Of a DNA stretch of 64,000 nt, positions 9,384 through 17,943 are shown piece by piece (positions within the stretch are counted from its first letter, which is position 1; the number at the start of each line of letters is the position of its first letter). The translations under genes were made by a program, and so were the position numbers. The notes under the pieces are model-generated. The model was not told the origin of the DNA. It was given only the letters and a program-made list of their open reading frames with translations, and made no database searches. This DNA is from Flavobacteriaceae bacterium PS02337 (lineage in GTDB: Bacteria; Bacteroidota; Bacteroidia; Flavobacteriales; Flavobacteriaceae), in assembly GCA_029959285.1 (NCBI GenBank), contig JASCOE010000004.1:62001-126000 (forward strand). The letters run 5' to 3'.

Positions 9384-9391
9384 CAAAAATA
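9384..9391 (-). promoter_or_regulatory. -7 promoter box for the GlxA-type regulator
   Basis: On the minus strand this reads TATTTTTG, an exact TAnnTTTG, about 34 nt before the ATG. The inverted repeat GACAAAAATAAGCAATTTGTC overlaps it and could be an autoregulatory site. Confidence 0.5.
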
Positions 9392-9491
9392 AGCAATTTG
9401 TCTTATATGCCCCTAAAAATGACTTTTATTGGCATTTTAAACTAATCTTAAAAAATTAAATTTGCTTTAAATAATTCGTAATTTTATAAAG

Positions 9492-9902
9492 ATGAAAACA
9501 AAAATCTTCTTAAATCTTGCCGTAAAAGATTTAAACAAGGCAGTAGCTTTTTATAATGGAATAGGTTTTTCTACCAATCCAAAATTTACAAATGAAAAGG
9601 GAGCTTGCATAGTTATTGACGAAAATATATTTGTGATGCTTTTGGTTGAAGAGTTTTATAAAACCTTTACCAATAAGCAAATTTGTGATGCTACTACAAC
9701 AAGCGAAGTTCTTATTTCGATTTCCCTAGATTCTCGTGAACAAGTAGATGAAATGATAGCGAAAGCTGTTAAGATTGGCGGAATAGATTATATTCCGGCA
9801 AAGGATTATGGATGGATGTATCAAAGAACTTTCCTTGACTTAGACGGGCATCATTGGGAAATTTTCTATATGGATGAAAGTCAGATTCCTGAGAATATGT
9901 AA
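9492..9902 (+). CDS. VOC-family (glyoxalase/bleomycin-resistance-like) protein
   Basis: Small 136-residue vicinal-oxygen-chelate fold protein. It has LNLAVKDLNKAVAFYNGIGF at the start and LDLDGHHWEIFYMDE near the end, the latter carrying the usual metal-site Glu. It is a paralogue of the VOC gene at 10885 (shared pattern: ITSEVLIS-like block, GWMYQRTF versus GWMYGCGF, DLDGH). It opens a cluster of VOC and SRPBCC genes, the next one 14 nt downstream. The substrate is unknown. Confidence 0.88.
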   Translation: MKTKIFLNLAVKDLNKAVAFYNGIGFSTNPKFTNEKGACIVIDENIFVMLLVEEFYKTFTNKQICDATTTSEVLISISLDSREQVDEMIAKAVKIGGIDYIPAKDYGWMYQRTFLDLDGHHWEIFYMDESQIPENM

Positions 9903-9916
9903 ATTAAGCTAAAGAC

Positions 9917-10321
9917 ATGATAAAAGTTCAAAACACTATAAATGCCTCAATAGAAAAAGTTTGGAAATTGTGGACATCGCCCGAACATATTATGAATTGG
10001 AATAATGCTTCTCTGGATTGGCATACTCCTTATGCCGAAAATGATTTGAAAGTAGGAAGTAAATTTAAATTTACTATGGCTCTTAAAGACGGAAGCGATA
10101 GTTTTGACTTTGAAGGTATTTATACTAAAATAGAAAAGTTTTCACTAATCGAATATAAACTTTTTGACAATAGAACCGCAAGCGTATGTTTTGAAACCGA
10201 AAATGATGCAGTAAGAATTACAGAAACATTTGAGCCAACAACATCAGAAAACGCAGATTTGGAACAACAATTTTGTTCTGCAATTATTCAAAACTTTAAA
10301 AACTACGTCGAATCATTTTAA
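9917..10321 (+). CDS. SRPBCC/AHSA1-domain protein
   Basis: A 134-residue START-like hydrophobic-ligand-binding fold. It starts IKVQNTINASIEKVWKLWT and has the AHSA1-type W-[TN]-PEHI and DWHTPYAENDLKVG motifs. It is clearly a tandem duplicate of the next gene (same length, same motifs). It follows the VOC gene by 14 nt, so the two are co-transcribed. The ligand is unknown. Confidence 0.88.
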   Translation: MIKVQNTINASIEKVWKLWTSPEHIMNWNNASLDWHTPYAENDLKVGSKFKFTMALKDGSDSFDFEGIYTKIEKFSLIEYKLFDNRTASVCFETENDAVRITETFEPTTSENADLEQQFCSAIIQNFKNYVESF

Positions 10322-10358
10322 GAAATAAATCAATTTTATAAATATAAAAACAAGAATA

Positions 10359-10763
10359 ATGATAACAATAAAAAGCACCGTAAATGCATCGTTAGATAAA
10401 GTATGGAATTTCTGGAATGCTCCAGAACATATTACAAAATGGGCTTTTGCTTCTCCAGATTGGCATACGCCAAAAGCAGAAAATGATTTAAGAGAAGGAG
10501 GGAAATTCACGACAACTATGGCGCCAAAAGATGGTAGCATGAGTTTTGATTTTGGTGGAGAATATACTTTAGTGAAAGAAAAACAAGCGATCAATTATAC
10601 AATGGGAGATGGAAGAAAAACTGAAATCACCTTTACGGAAACTCCAGAAGGAATTGAAATAATTGAAAGTTTCGATCCAGAATCGCAAAATCCAGAAGAA
10701 ATGCAGCGCGCAGGCTGGCAGGCAATTTTAGATAATTTTAAAAATTACGTTGAAGCTAATTAA
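10359..10763 (+). CDS. SRPBCC/AHSA1-domain protein (paralogue of the preceding gene)
   Basis: A 134-residue START-like protein. ITIKSTVNASLDKVWNFWN, APEHITKWAFASPDWHTPK and GGKFTTTMAPKDGSMSFDF align with the upstream copy over the whole length. It is probably part of the same transcript (37-nt gap). The C-terminal helix QAILDNFKNYVEAN matches the SAIIQNFKNYVESF of the other copy. Its function in the cluster is not known. Confidence 0.9.
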   Translation: MITIKSTVNASLDKVWNFWNAPEHITKWAFASPDWHTPKAENDLREGGKFTTTMAPKDGSMSFDFGGEYTLVKEKQAINYTMGDGRKTEITFTETPEGIEIIESFDPESQNPEEMQRAGWQAILDNFKNYVEAN

Positions 10764-10884
10764 GGTTCAAAGGCGCAAAGTGACAAAGGTTCAAAGATTA
10801 TATACTTAAAATTAACTTACATTACTTATATGGTTTAAAAAAAGAAAAAAAATAAATATCTAACCCAACAAAAAAAAACAAAAA

Positions 10885-11295
10885 ATGACAAAACAAATAT
10901 GGTTGAATCTTCCTGTAAAGGATGTGGCTAAAGCGAAAGATTTTTTCTGGAAAATAGGTTTTTCGTTTAATGAACAGCATGATACGCCAAGTTCGACGTG
11001 CATGGTTGTAGGTGAAGGACATTTTGTAGTAATGCTTTTTGAAGAAATGCTTTTTTCAAGTTTTTCACAAAATGGTCTTACAGATACGAAATCTAGCTCT
11101 GAGGTTTTGATTTCGATCGATGCAGAAAACAGAGAAGAAGTAGACGAATTAGCTAAAAAAGTGGAAGAAGCCGGCGGAACTGTTTTTGCTCCTCCAGCTG
11201 AAAGCCAAGGTTGGATGTACGGCTGTGGTTTTGCCGATTTGGACGGTCATCGTTGGAATGTTTTATTTATGGACTTTAGTAAATTACCAAGTTAA
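10885..11295 (+). CDS. VOC-family protein (paralogue of the gene at 9492)
   Basis: A 136-residue VOC fold. LNLPVKDVAKAKDFFWKIGF at the N-terminus, SSTCMVVGEGHFVVMLFEE in the middle, and a GWMYGCGFADLDGHRWNVL end with the metal-ligand region. Same length and motif order as the VOC gene at 9492, so the cluster arose by duplication of a VOC-SRPBCC pair. The next gene starts one nucleotide after its stop codon, indicating translational coupling. Confidence 0.9.
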   Translation: MTKQIWLNLPVKDVAKAKDFFWKIGFSFNEQHDTPSSTCMVVGEGHFVVMLFEEMLFSSFSQNGLTDTKSSSEVLISIDAENREEVDELAKKVEEAGGTVFAPPAESQGWMYGCGFADLDGHRWNVLFMDFSKLPS

Positions 11296-11296
11296 G

Positions 11297-11737
11297 ATGG
11301 AAAAATTAGTATTTAATATAGATATAAAAGCTTCTAAAGAAAAAATCTGGAAGGTTTTATGGGATGACGTAACATACAGAAAATGGACAAGCGTTTTTGC
11401 TGAAGGAAGTTACGCCGTATCGAATTGGAACGAAGGCGATAAAATTTATTTTTTAGGGCCAGGCGGAGCAGAAGGAATGAATAGTCTTATTGAAACTAAA
11501 ATTCCGAACGAATATATGGCTTTTAAGCACATTGGCGAAATTAAAGATTCTAAAGAAGTACCTCCAAATGAGGAAACTGAAAAATGGAGCGGTTCAATGG
11601 AAACCTACAAATTAACTCAAAAAGACGGCGTTGTAAATCTTCATACAGAAGTAGATGTAATCGAAAAACACATTGATTATTTTAAAGATGCTTTTCCGAA
11701 AGGACTGGAAATAATAAAAGAATTGTCTGAAGAATAG
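11297..11737 (+). CDS. SRPBCC-domain protein
   Basis: A 146-residue START-like protein. I start it at the ATG directly after the upstream stop codon (KLVFNIDIKASKEKIWKVLW); a longer reading from 11186 would overlap the VOC gene out of frame and its first 37 codons look like a shadow. Family hallmarks: KIWKVLWDDVTYRKWTSVF, and the C-terminal YFKDAFPKGLEIIKELSEE helix. It belongs to the SRPBCC (polyketide-cyclase/AHSA1) superfamily; the ligand is unknown. Confidence 0.85.
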   Translation: MEKLVFNIDIKASKEKIWKVLWDDVTYRKWTSVFAEGSYAVSNWNEGDKIYFLGPGGAEGMNSLIETKIPNEYMAFKHIGEIKDSKEVPPNEETEKWSGSMETYKLTQKDGVVNLHTEVDVIEKHIDYFKDAFPKGLEIIKELSEE

Positions 11738-11819
11738 AAAAATAGAAGCAAGAAGCAAGATTTTTAGATAATTTGAAAAGACATTAACAATTTACAATTA
11801 ACAACTAACAATTAAAAAA

Positions 11820-12260
11820 ATGGCAGCAATTAATCCTTATTTAATGTTTAACGGAACTTGCGAAGAAGCATTCTTGTTTTACAAATCAGTTTTTGGTGGA
11901 GATTTTCCGTACATAGGAAAATATAAAGATGCGCCAGCAGAAGAAGGGGAAGTACTTTCAGAAGAAGCGCTGAACCGAGTTATGCACGTTTCACTTCCAA
12001 TTGGAAATACTATTTTAATGGGAAGCGACAGCCATCCAAGATATGGCGATGTAGGTTTTGGAGATAATTTCTCGATTTCTATCAATACAGAAAGCACAGA
12101 AGAAGCAGACCGAATTTTTAACGGACTCTCAGCTGGAGGAAAAGTAGAAATGCCAATGAACAAAACTTTCTGGGGCGCTTACTTCGGAATGTTTAAAGAT
12201 AAGTTTGGCGTAAATTGGATGGTTAATTTTGATGAGAATCCGCCATCTGGAGAGTTTTAA
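11820..12260 (+). CDS. PhnB-like VOC-family protein
   Basis: A 146-residue protein of the PhnB/3-demethylubiquinone-methyltransferase-like VOC subgroup, starting INPYLMFNGTCEEAFLFYKS and ending FGMFKDKFGVNWMVNFDE. It is distinct from the two other VOC genes upstream but ends the same array. The annotation 3-demethylubiquinone methyltransferase often given to this family is not supported; it has no methyltransferase motif. Confidence 0.88.
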   Translation: MAAINPYLMFNGTCEEAFLFYKSVFGGDFPYIGKYKDAPAEEGEVLSEEALNRVMHVSLPIGNTILMGSDSHPRYGDVGFGDNFSISINTESTEEADRIFNGLSAGGKVEMPMNKTFWGAYFGMFKDKFGVNWMVNFDENPPSGEF

Positions 12261-12304
12261 AGTTATGTTATTTTAATAGTAGAACATAATTGTTAAATTA
12301 CTTT

Positions 12305-12335
12305 AAAAAGCACATGAAAATGTGCTTTTTCATTT
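12305..12335 (+). terminator. terminator after the VOC/SRPBCC array
   Basis: Perfect stem AAAAAGCACA / TGTGCTTTTT with a 6-nt loop. It lies inside the longest open reading of serB, which argues for the later serB start. Confidence 0.8.
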
Positions 12336-12412
12336 CAAAAAAACAAGGATTATTCTTTTTTATCAACAATAGATTGTCGATTTTTGTCGCTTCAAAAATC
12401 AAGAAAGATAAA

Positions 12413-13642
12413 ATGGCAGCAGAAGATAAAGAGATAATTTTATTAAAAGTTTCTGGACACGATAAAATTGGAGTTACAGCAGGTTTAACAGCTGTTTTGG
12501 CAGCTTACGACGCTAATATTTTAGATATTGGTCAAGCCGATATTCACGATACACTTTCTTTAGGAATTTTGTTCGAAATCGCTGCAGGATCTTCTTCTGC
12601 ACCAGTTTTAAAAGACTTACTGTTTAAGGCTTACGAATTGGAAATCAAAGTAAAATTTATTCCGATTTCTATCGAAGACTACGAAACATGGGTAAAATCA
12701 CAATCTAAACAACGTTACATTATCAACATTTTGGGTGAAAAATTGGCAGCGTCTCAATTGTCTGCAGTTACCCAAATTATGTCAGATCAAAACCTAAATA
12801 TCGATTCTATTATCCGATTAACGGGAAGAACTTCTGTTGTCGAAAAAGAAGAATATCCGCGTTCTTGTATTCAATTGTCTGTAACGGGCGAAATTGTAAA
12901 CAAGATTATCATGACGGCAAGTTTTATGGAAATTTCCAGAACGCTGAATGTCGATATTTCTTTTCAAGAAGATAATATTTACAGAAGAAATCGCCGTCTG
13001 GTTTGCTTCGATATGGATTCAACTTTAATCCAAACCGAAGTTATAGACGAATTGGCAGAATTAAATGGAGTAGGCGATCAAGTTCGCGCTATTACAGAAT
13101 CTGCTATGAACGGTGAAATTGACTTCAACGAAAGTTTCAAAAAACGTATGGCTTTGTTAGAAGGTCTTAGCGAAGAAGTTTTACAAAATGTTGCCATCAA
13201 TTTACCAATCACACAAGGCGCACATCGTTTAATGAAAGCCTTAAAATACTACGGTTATAAAACCGCAATTCTTTCTGGAGGATTTACTTATTTTGGAGAA
13301 TATCTTCAAAAAGAATTAGGAATCGATTACGTTCACGCCAATAAATTAGAGATAAAAGACGGAAAACTAACGGGTAAATATATTGGTGATATTGTAGACG
13401 GTCAGAAAAAAGCCGAATACTTAAAAGCAATTGCCGAAAAAGAAGGCATTCACATTAACCAAACTATTGCAGTTGGAGACGGTGCAAACGATTTGCCAAT
13501 GCTAAATTTAGCTGGTCTTGGAATCGCTTTTCACGCAAAGCCAAAAGTAAAAGAAAGCGCTTCAACTTCGATCTCAAGTTTAGGACTTGATGGTGTTTTA
13601 TACCTTTTAGGTTACCACGATAGGTATATTGATATGATGTAA
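12413..13642 (+). CDS. serB: phosphoserine phosphatase with N-terminal ACT domains
   Basis: Last step of serine synthesis, hydrolysing phosphoserine. I choose the ATG at 12413 (MAAEDKEIILLKVSGHDKIG, 409 residues): the 41 extra upstream codons would run through a terminator hairpin. Two ACT-like domains (about 1-180) precede the HAD phosphatase domain, with motif I FDMDSTLIQTE (catalytic Asp pair), motif II SGGFTYFGE and motif III/IV GDGANDLPML. The length and order fit the ACT-SerB type. A terminator follows. Confidence 0.95.
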   Translation: MAAEDKEIILLKVSGHDKIGVTAGLTAVLAAYDANILDIGQADIHDTLSLGILFEIAAGSSSAPVLKDLLFKAYELEIKVKFIPISIEDYETWVKSQSKQRYIINILGEKLAASQLSAVTQIMSDQNLNIDSIIRLTGRTSVVEKEEYPRSCIQLSVTGEIVNKIIMTASFMEISRTLNVDISFQEDNIYRRNRRLVCFDMDSTLIQTEVIDELAELNGVGDQVRAITESAMNGEIDFNESFKKRMALLEGLSEEVLQNVAINLPITQGAHRLMKALKYYGYKTAILSGGFTYFGEYLQKELGIDYVHANKLEIKDGKLTGKYIGDIVDGQKKAEYLKAIAEKEGIHINQTIAVGDGANDLPMLNLAGLGIAFHAKPKVKESASTSISSLGLDGVLYLLGYHDRYIDMM

Positions 13643-13650
13643 TACAATTG

Positions 13651-13712
13651 TCACCCTGAGCGAAGTCGAAGGGCTCAAGACAATTTTGTCATTTCGACGA
13701 AGGAGAAATCTC
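13651..13712. repeat. short intergenic repeat of the CCCTGAGCGAAGTCGAAGGG type
   Basis: Contains TCACCCTGAGCGAAGTCGAA and, nearby, ATTTCGACGAAGGAGAAATC. These are short palindromic elements widespread in Bacteroidota intergenic DNA; a related GTCATTCTGAGGAACGAAG copy occurs at 44.0 kb. Confidence 0.5.
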
Positions 13713-13742
13713 CACAAAAAACTCGACAATCAAAATAAAAAC

Positions 13743-13783
13743 AAAAACCTCAGTCTTATTAAAAGAGCTGAGGTTTTTTATTT
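13743..13783 (+). terminator. terminator after serB
   Basis: Stem AAAAACCTCAG / CTGAGGTTTTT with a 14-nt loop, followed by TTTATTTG. Confidence 0.85.
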
Positions 13784-13876
13784 GGGCATGTCCCTCCGGG
13801 TCGGGCTATCCGTTCCAATCTTTTGTGCCGAACCCCGGCACAAAAGGATTTCCACTTCTATCCCTCATGCGGGCTT
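13784..13876 (-). repeat. dispersed intergenic palindromic element, copy C
   Basis: Read leftward it holds GATAGAAGTGGAAATCC, the hairpin CCTTTTGTGCCGG / CGGCACAAAAG, and GAACGGATAGCCCGACCC. Same family as copies A, B, D and E. A 78-codon open frame across it is not a gene. Confidence 0.8.
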
Positions 13877-13908
13877 AGTGGAATTAGCGGTTTTTAAGTT
13901 TGTAAGAA

Positions 13909-14424
13909 CTACTTGCTTGTAAATTTTTGTGATCTTTCTGGAATTACGATATTATTATCAAGTCCTAAAATTTGGTTATTTTTACTATTGTCTTTATCAA
14001 CTTTAAAAGTAAAAAACCAGGATTTTCCATTATTGAATGAAACTAAAGCTAAACCTGATGTAATGAAGGTTTTTTTAGAACTGTCTTCTAGTTCTAAAAT
14101 AAATGGAATTGAACATTGTAGTTCTGTATTGTATTTGATTATTTCTGAGTTTTCGCCAAAGATTATATTTGAGATTTTTGCACCTTTCGATTCTAAAAAG
14201 TTATTTAATTCTGTCATTAAATATACTAAATCTTGTTTTGTGCTTAGATGTTCAATTAATTTTGGAGACCCAAAATCTGAAAGAGACTCAAAATTTTTTG
14301 CTAAAAATAACTCTCTATATAGATTTATTGTTTTAGGAATATTTGTAGAAAAATCGGTTGTGTTTTTTTGAGCATTTATTGCAAATGAAAGAAGTAAAAA
14401 GAGTAAAATTATATTATTTTTCAT
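13909..14424 (-). CDS. secreted protein of unknown function
   Basis: Not recognised. A 171-residue protein with a strong signal peptide (MKNNIILLFLLLSFAINAQ, cleavage after INA or AQ). The mature part resembles a small alpha/beta domain, such as an NTF2/cystatin-type fold (helix INLYRELFLAKNFESLSDF, then strands near the C-terminus). No cysteine motif. It is the last gene of a leftward three-gene group with an 80-residue membrane protein and an NTF2-fold immunity-like lipoprotein. Function unknown; a role in the same unit is inference. Confidence 0.65.
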   Translation of the reverse strand: MKNNIILLFLLLSFAINAQKNTTDFSTNIPKTINLYRELFLAKNFESLSDFGSPKLIEHLSTKQDLVYLMTELNNFLESKGAKISNIIFGENSEIIKYNTELQCSIPFILELEDSSKKTFITSGLALVSFNNGKSWFFTFKVDKDNSKNNQILGLDNNIVIPERSQKFTSK

Positions 14425-14453
14425 CTGATATTTTTATAATAAAAGCCTAATAT

Positions 14454-14696
14454 TTATTTTCTCGATTCTAATTCTTTCTTAATCTCTTTTAAATTACTCA
14501 AATTCAAAAAAAGAATTGGAAGCAAAGCAATCGGAACAACATTCATCGCGCTAAAACCTTTCATAAAAACAATGAAAATATTAAGGGCAAACAACATAAA
14601 TAATACGACAGCAAAAATAGTATTCACCGTTTTCAATGTCTTCTGATTTTTAATCAGCTCTTCAGTAGTCATATCGCTGAATTTGGTATCCTTCAT
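14454..14696 (-). CDS. small two-helix membrane protein
   Basis: An 80-residue protein of unknown function. An acidic N-terminal stretch (MKDTKFSDMTTEELIKNQK) leads into two membrane segments (TIFAVVLFMLFALNIFIVFM and VVPIALLPILFLNL), ending in a charged helix KEIKKELESRK. The type is common in Bacteroidota without an assigned role. It sits between a secreted protein and an NTF2-fold lipoprotein on the same strand. Confidence 0.65.
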   Translation of the reverse strand: MKDTKFSDMTTEELIKNQKTLKTVNTIFAVVLFMLFALNIFIVFMKGFSAMNVVPIALLPILFLNLSNLKEIKKELESRK

Positions 14697-14729
14697 TTTG
14701 TATAATTTTTATTTAAGAAAATTAAATAG

Positions 14730-15131
14730 TTATTTGGAATGACTGATTTTTAAAACTTTTGCATTCCTTGCATCAATTATAATTAGAAATGTTCCGCCCT
14801 GTTCTCCCCACATTAACGTTCCGTTAATAACATAATGATTGTAAATTAGATTTACTTCATAAGGTTTTTGATGAGTAATTTCATCTTCTCCATAAATATT
14901 AAAAAGAATAGGCTCTGCGATTTTGACTGCAGTTTGGTTATCCTTAATAAGTATTTTTTTGTTATCAACAAAATTGTCCCGACTTGGTTCTTCTAAAGCA
15001 TGTTTTAATTCAAATTCTGCCTGATCACTTCCAAACTTTGAATGAGAGCAGCAACTGAAAATAAGTATTAAAATTAGAGCAATGAAGATTTTAATCTCAA
15101 TTTCTCTTTTAGATAAAAATTTCTTGATCAA
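14730..15131 (-). CDS. NTF2-fold immunity-type lipoprotein
   Basis: A 133-residue protein. Its N-terminal hydrophobic segment ends in FSCC, a plausible lipobox. The C-terminal 80 residues match the NTF2-fold immunity pattern (TAVKIAEPILFNIYGEDEI, then QKPYEVNLIYNHYVINGTL, and GGTFLIIIDARNAKVLKI). Such domains usually neutralise contact-dependent or polymorphic toxins, but no toxin gene is visible next to it. Alternatively it could be a solitary envelope protein of the YbbC type. The domain call is moderately sure; an immunity role is inference. Confidence 0.6.
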   Translation of the reverse strand: MIKKFLSKREIEIKIFIALILILIFSCCSHSKFGSDQAEFELKHALEEPSRDNFVDNKKILIKDNQTAVKIAEPILFNIYGEDEITHQKPYEVNLIYNHYVINGTLMWGEQGGTFLIIIDARNAKVLKISHSK

Positions 15132-15146
15132 AACACTAGATATAAA

Positions 15147-16658
15147 TTAACACATTTCCTTCAATTGCTCCAAATAATCTCTCTGATTCGAAAGCCTCGG
15201 AATCTTATGTTGTCCGCCTAATTTGTCTCTTTCTTTCAGCCAATCATAAAAAAGGTTTTCTCTGGCAACATTAATCACCAAAGGATTTAAAGTCATATTG
15301 TTATAGCGTTTCGCTTCGTAATCAGAATTTAAAGTTTGCAAAGTTTCATCGAGAACTTTTTGGAAAAGTCCAACATCAGCAGGTTTTTTCTTGAATTCGA
15401 TCATCCATTCGTGTGCGCCTTTTTCTTTGTCTTGCATAAAAATAGGAGCAACCGTATAATCGATAACTTCCGTTTCTGTTACTTGACACGCTTTTGCAAT
15501 TGCCTGATCGGTATTTTCAACCATTAATTCTTCACCAAAAACATTAATATGATGTTTGGTTCTTCCCGTAACTCGAATTCGATACGGATTTAAAGAAGTA
15601 AATCGAACCGTATCGCCAATTAAATAACGCCATAAACCAGAATTGGTTGTAATAACAATAGCGTAATTTTTGTTTAATTCAACATCTGCTAAACGAACTA
15701 CTTTTTGGTTTGGCGTTGCAAAAGTATCCATCGGAATAAATTCGTAGAAAATTCCGTAATCCAGCATCAGCAATAAATCGCTCGAATTATTCAAATCCTG
15801 AATGGCGAAGAAACCTTCAGAAGCATTATAGATTTCGTAATATTTAAAATCTTTACTTGGTAAAATTTTCTTGTATTGTTCTTTGTACGGAGAAAAACTT
15901 ACACCTCCGTGAAAATAAACTTCAAGATTCGGCCAAATTTCCAATAAACTCTGTTTGCCTGTATTTTCTAAAACTTTATTCATTAAAACCAGCATCCAAG
16001 AAGGAACTCCAGCAAAACTGGTTACGTTTTCATTTTTAGTTTCATTGATAATCGCGGCCATTTTAGTTTCCCATTCGCTCATTAACGAAGTTTTACTGCT
16101 CGGCGTACTGCTAAATTCGGCCCAAATAGGCATATTTTCAATTAAAATTGCTGATAAATCTCCGAAGAAAGTATTGTTGTTTTCATAAATCTGAGAACTT
16201 CCGCCCAAGCGAAGGCTTTTTCCTAAAAACAATTCAGAATCTTCATTATTATTCAAATAAAGACATAACAAATCTTTGCTTCCTTTATAATGACAATCTT
16301 CTAAAGCTTCGTTACTTACCGGAATAAATTTACTTTTAGCGTTTGTAGTTCCGCTCGATTTTGCAAACCATTTAATTGGTGTTTCCCAAAAAACGTTTTG
16401 CTCGCCTAAACGCGTGCGTTCTATAAGCGGTTGTAATTCTTCGTAAGTTGAAATTGGAACTCTCTCTGTAAATGTTTGATAAGAATTGATACTCGAAAAT
16501 TCATATTGTTTTCCAATAACTGTATTTTCTGATGCCGTCAATAAGTTATGCAATAATTCTTCTTGAACTTCATTTGGGTATTTTAAAAAAAGTTCTATTT
16601 GATGAATTCTTTGTTTAAGAACCCAAGATGCAAACGAATTGATTATAGATAAAGGCAT
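15147..16658 (-). CDS. GH3-type acyl-adenylating enzyme-like protein
   Basis: A 503-residue member of the GH3 (auxin-responsive promoter) family in the adenylate-forming superfamily. Seen motifs: the phosphate-binding SSGTTNAKSKFIPVSN, the YNASEGFFAIQDL motif and GLWRYLIGDTVRFTSL, then the C-terminal domain RVTGRTKHHINVFGEELM. Plant members join amino acids to acyl acids; bacterial ones have no settled substrate, although some lie in aryl-polyene or lipid clusters. It stands alone here, 16 nt downstream of the NTF2 gene on the leftward strand. Confidence 0.88.
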   Translation of the reverse strand: MPLSIINSFASWVLKQRIHQIELFLKYPNEVQEELLHNLLTASENTVIGKQYEFSSINSYQTFTERVPISTYEELQPLIERTRLGEQNVFWETPIKWFAKSSGTTNAKSKFIPVSNEALEDCHYKGSKDLLCLYLNNNEDSELFLGKSLRLGGSSQIYENNNTFFGDLSAILIENMPIWAEFSSTPSSKTSLMSEWETKMAAIINETKNENVTSFAGVPSWMLVLMNKVLENTGKQSLLEIWPNLEVYFHGGVSFSPYKEQYKKILPSKDFKYYEIYNASEGFFAIQDLNNSSDLLLMLDYGIFYEFIPMDTFATPNQKVVRLADVELNKNYAIVITTNSGLWRYLIGDTVRFTSLNPYRIRVTGRTKHHINVFGEELMVENTDQAIAKACQVTETEVIDYTVAPIFMQDKEKGAHEWMIEFKKKPADVGLFQKVLDETLQTLNSDYEAKRYNNMTLNPLVINVARENLFYDWLKERDKLGGQHKIPRLSNQRDYLEQLKEMC

Positions 16659-16900
16659 GAATTTGGTTTTTAGTTAACTGATTTTAGGTTTTAAATCTCA
16701 CAATTCATGTAAAAACTAAAAACTTAAAATTTGAATATCGATAGACAAATAGTAACTTTGTCTTCATATCAAAAATAATGTTTTTTTGTAAAAAACCATC
16801 CGATTTGAAGTAAAGATTCTACCTAATAAGTCGAATTTTAACACAAAAAATTTTAATTCTTTTGATAAGTCTAAATCAGCAATAATAAATAAAAATACGA

Positions 16901-17695
16901 ATGCAATATCAAGGTGTACTGACAAAAATGCAAACTGAACTAGGAGCTCCAATTCAATATTATTTGGTTTTTGAAGATAGTTTTCTCAACGTCAATCAAT
17001 TATTAAATAAAGAAATTGAAATTAACTTTGTCGGTTTTCAGTGTTTGAATTGCGGTAAAAAGAAAAAAATATATCGACAAGGTTTTTGTTATGATTGTTT
17101 TTATTCTAGTCCAGCTGTTGGAGATTGGATTATGCGACCAGAATTGAGTACGGCGCACTTAGGAATTGCAGATAGAGATTTAGACTACGAATCTAAAGTA
17201 CAGCTTCAGCCGCATATTGTATATTTAGCTGTTGCATCTGAAATAAAAGTTGGTGTAACACGCAAAACGCAAGTTCCAACCCGTTGGATAGATCAAGGCG
17301 CTTCTCAAGCTATTGCTATTGTTGAGGTTCCAAATCGTTATTTGGCAGGAATTACAGAGGTAGCTCTAAAAGATCATTACACAGATAAAACCAATTGGAG
17401 AAAAATGCTTCAAAATGCTGTAGAAACGTTCGATTTAATTGCCGAAAAAGCTAAAGTAGAAAGTTTAATTCCGGCAGAAGTAAAAGATTATTTTTATGCT
17501 CAAAAAGATGATTTGTACGATTTACAATATCCAGTTTTAACTTATCCGGCGAAAGTAAATAGTTTAAACTTGGATAAAACGCCTTCTTTTACAGGAAAAT
17601 TAACTGGAATAAAAGGGCAATATTTATTATTCGAAAACGGAACGGTTTTTAATATTCGAGGTTCAGAAGGATATGTTGTAACAATAAACGTCTAG
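16901..17695 (+). CDS. DUF2797 protein with N-terminal zinc ribbon
   Basis: A 264-residue conserved protein of unknown function. The CLNCGKKKKIYRQGFCYDCF segment supplies two CxxC pairs and suggests a zinc ribbon (about residues 49-69). The following block, HIVYLAVASEIKVGVTRKTQ, then RWIDQGASQA, has the Y...KVG.T....R layout reminiscent of GIY-YIG folds. That resemblance is my inference and not an established assignment. No membrane or export signal. It starts a transcript on the opposite strand to the GH3 gene. Confidence 0.75.
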   Translation: MQYQGVLTKMQTELGAPIQYYLVFEDSFLNVNQLLNKEIEINFVGFQCLNCGKKKKIYRQGFCYDCFYSSPAVGDWIMRPELSTAHLGIADRDLDYESKVQLQPHIVYLAVASEIKVGVTRKTQVPTRWIDQGASQAIAIVEVPNRYLAGITEVALKDHYTDKTNWRKMLQNAVETFDLIAEKAKVESLIPAEVKDYFYAQKDDLYDLQYPVLTYPAKVNSLNLDKTPSFTGKLTGIKGQYLLFENGTVFNIRGSEGYVVTINV

Positions 17696-17943
17696 TGTAA
17701 TCAACTCTTCGTCTATTATTTTGCGGAAACCGTCTAGTAATTGTTAATGAAATCATAATTTTTGTATTTTTAATCCGTTTTCAGGATTAAATGATGTGAA
17801 TTTTGATAGATTTCTTTACAATTTTGTAATGTTCGCTTATTCAAAGAATTTAATTTTAGAAAATAATTAATGTAGTTTTGAAATAGTTCTATACCAAACT
17901 ATTACAATAAAAAACACTATTTAATCCTAAAATTATTTAATGA

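Noticed and set aside
11186-11296. 37-codon upstream extension of the SRPBCC gene
   Set aside because: It overlaps the VOC gene in another frame; the ATG directly after the VOC stop fits the family start.
12290-12412. 41-codon upstream extension of serB
   Set aside because: It contains the terminator of the preceding operon, and the sequence is not SerB-like.
13686-13922. 78-codon rightward open frame after serB
   Set aside because: It runs through the serB terminator and intergenic element C, with no ribosome-binding site or family.
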